Part shown: piece after piece, positions 63,420 through 64,000 of the stretch
How the letters are laid out: the number at the start of each line of letters is the position of its first letter
How positions within the stretch are numbered: the first letter of the stretch is position 1
Source of the DNA: Erodium maritimum
Lineage: Eukaryota; Streptophyta; Magnoliopsida; Geraniales; Geraniaceae
Assembly (NCBI GenBank): GCA_963921825.1
Contig: OY997589.1
Coordinates: 74,446,523 to 74,510,522, forward strand
Length of the DNA stretch: 64,000 nucleotides
Reading direction: 5' to 3'
Program-made: the position numbers and the translations under genes
The notes under the pieces: generated by a model
What the model saw: the letters and a program-made list of their open reading frames with translations, nothing else
What the model was told of the DNA's origin: nothing
Databases searched by the model: none

Positions 63420-64000
63420 TGTTTCCGAGCTCGTTAAGTATTTGAGGAAGGAGAATGAGGAGGTCGCAATTTTCAAAATCTATTTTGAGAAGGCTTACAA
63501 CTCCATTAGTTGGGATTATTTACAATCGCTTCTCTCTGTTATAGGGTTCAGGTCAAGGTTAAAGGGGTGGATGGTTGAGTAACTTCGAGCTCATATTGTA
63601 GTGCTAGTGAATGAGTCACTGTCCCCGGAGTTCGGTATGAGGAAGGGTCTGAGGAAAGGGTGTCCCCTATGCTGTTGTTATTTGTATTGGCAGTAGAAGG
63701 CTTACATTACGTTTTGGTGGGTGGCGAGAGGATGAATGATTTTCGGGGGTATAAGTGTGGGATAGATGTCCTTCTATTTCACTCCTCCAATTTTCTGATG
63801 ATACCATTATTTTCATCCGGGTTAATTTGGAATCGGTGTTGAAACTGAAGCACGTTTTATTGGGTTTCCAATTTTCTCGGGGTTGAAGATCAATTTTTCT
63901 AGATCTAGTTGCATCATGTTTAATTCGATATTATTGGATGAGGTGTCGGTGGAATCTGTGTTGGGGTGTGACATTGGTTGTCTCTTCATTCCAGCTTGGG
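63420..64000 (+). pseudogene. LINE reverse-transcriptase fragment
   Basis: The plus strand reads IYFEKAYNSISWDYLQSLLS (about 63478-63537), RT motif A of plant LINEs, with Tyr in place of the first catalytic Asp. SPEFGMRKGLRKGCPL follows near 63626-63670, then sequence matching LFVLAVEGLHYVL after a shift, then LFHSSNFLMIP near 63772, where motif C would lie. It continues past the window edge. It joins the copia relic without an obvious boundary repeat. Confidence 0.75.

Overview
The window is plant nuclear DNA, most likely from a eudicot; I cannot name the species. It holds a TMK-type leucine-rich-repeat receptor kinase gene with one GT-AG intron, plant chromovirus (Ty3/gypsy) elements, plant L1-type LINEs, a Ty1/copia relic, a PIF/Harbinger relic and Mutator-type terminal-inverted-repeat (TIR) elements. 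I see no bacterial, organellar or viral gene set, no tRNA or rRNA gene and no CRISPR array. Apart from the receptor kinase, nearly everything recognisable is transposable-element (TE) sequence, much of it nested.

Layout. 1-2190: 3' portion of a long Ty3/gypsy LTR (family A). 2191-4570: decayed coding-like sequence I cannot identify. 4591-5553 and 5622-6836: two Mutator-type TIR elements with 9-10 bp target-site duplications (TSDs). 7261-8656 and 8878-11314: two minus-strand LINEs that carry ORF1 but no ORF2; the second has a perfect 17-bp TSD. 12807-15911: the one intact host gene (TMK-like, minus strand, 943 codons plus stop). 16950-27315: a minus-strand autonomous-type LINE ORF2 in ruins, split by a 5.85-kb Reina-like element (17087-22939) and by an unidentified 0.9-kb insertion (25146-26058). 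27316-36886: a Tekay/Del-like element on the minus strand. It has a complete 3' LTR, gag-pol and a truncated 5' LTR that is fused at 36882-36886 to a second long LTR (family B, to 39838). 39839-40550: a LINE ORF1 fragment. 41756-42933: a giant near-perfect palindrome. 44882-50049: another ORF1-only LINE, interrupted by a family B solo LTR with CCCTT TSDs. 50657-51900: a Harbinger relic. 52001-57072: a third copy of the first ORF1-only LINE family, interrupted by a family A solo LTR with TCAGG TSDs. 58114-63418: a decayed copia element, interrupted by a third long LTR (family C) flanked by GTTAT. 63420-64000: a LINE reverse-transcriptase fragment.

How the parts relate. The receptor kinase is the only locus likely to act for the plant, as a plasma-membrane receptor-like kinase. 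The rest records waves of insertion: LINEs, copia and Harbinger first, then long-LTR chromoviruses, most of which were later reduced to solo LTRs. The most unusual content is a recurring LINE architecture of ORF1 followed directly by a 3' UTR and poly(A), with no endonuclease/reverse-transcriptase ORF. Three copies share a conserved ORF1 C-terminus, and one has a textbook TSD. This looks like a non-autonomous LINE lineage comparable in design to mammalian HAL1. No novel defence or metabolic system is visible.
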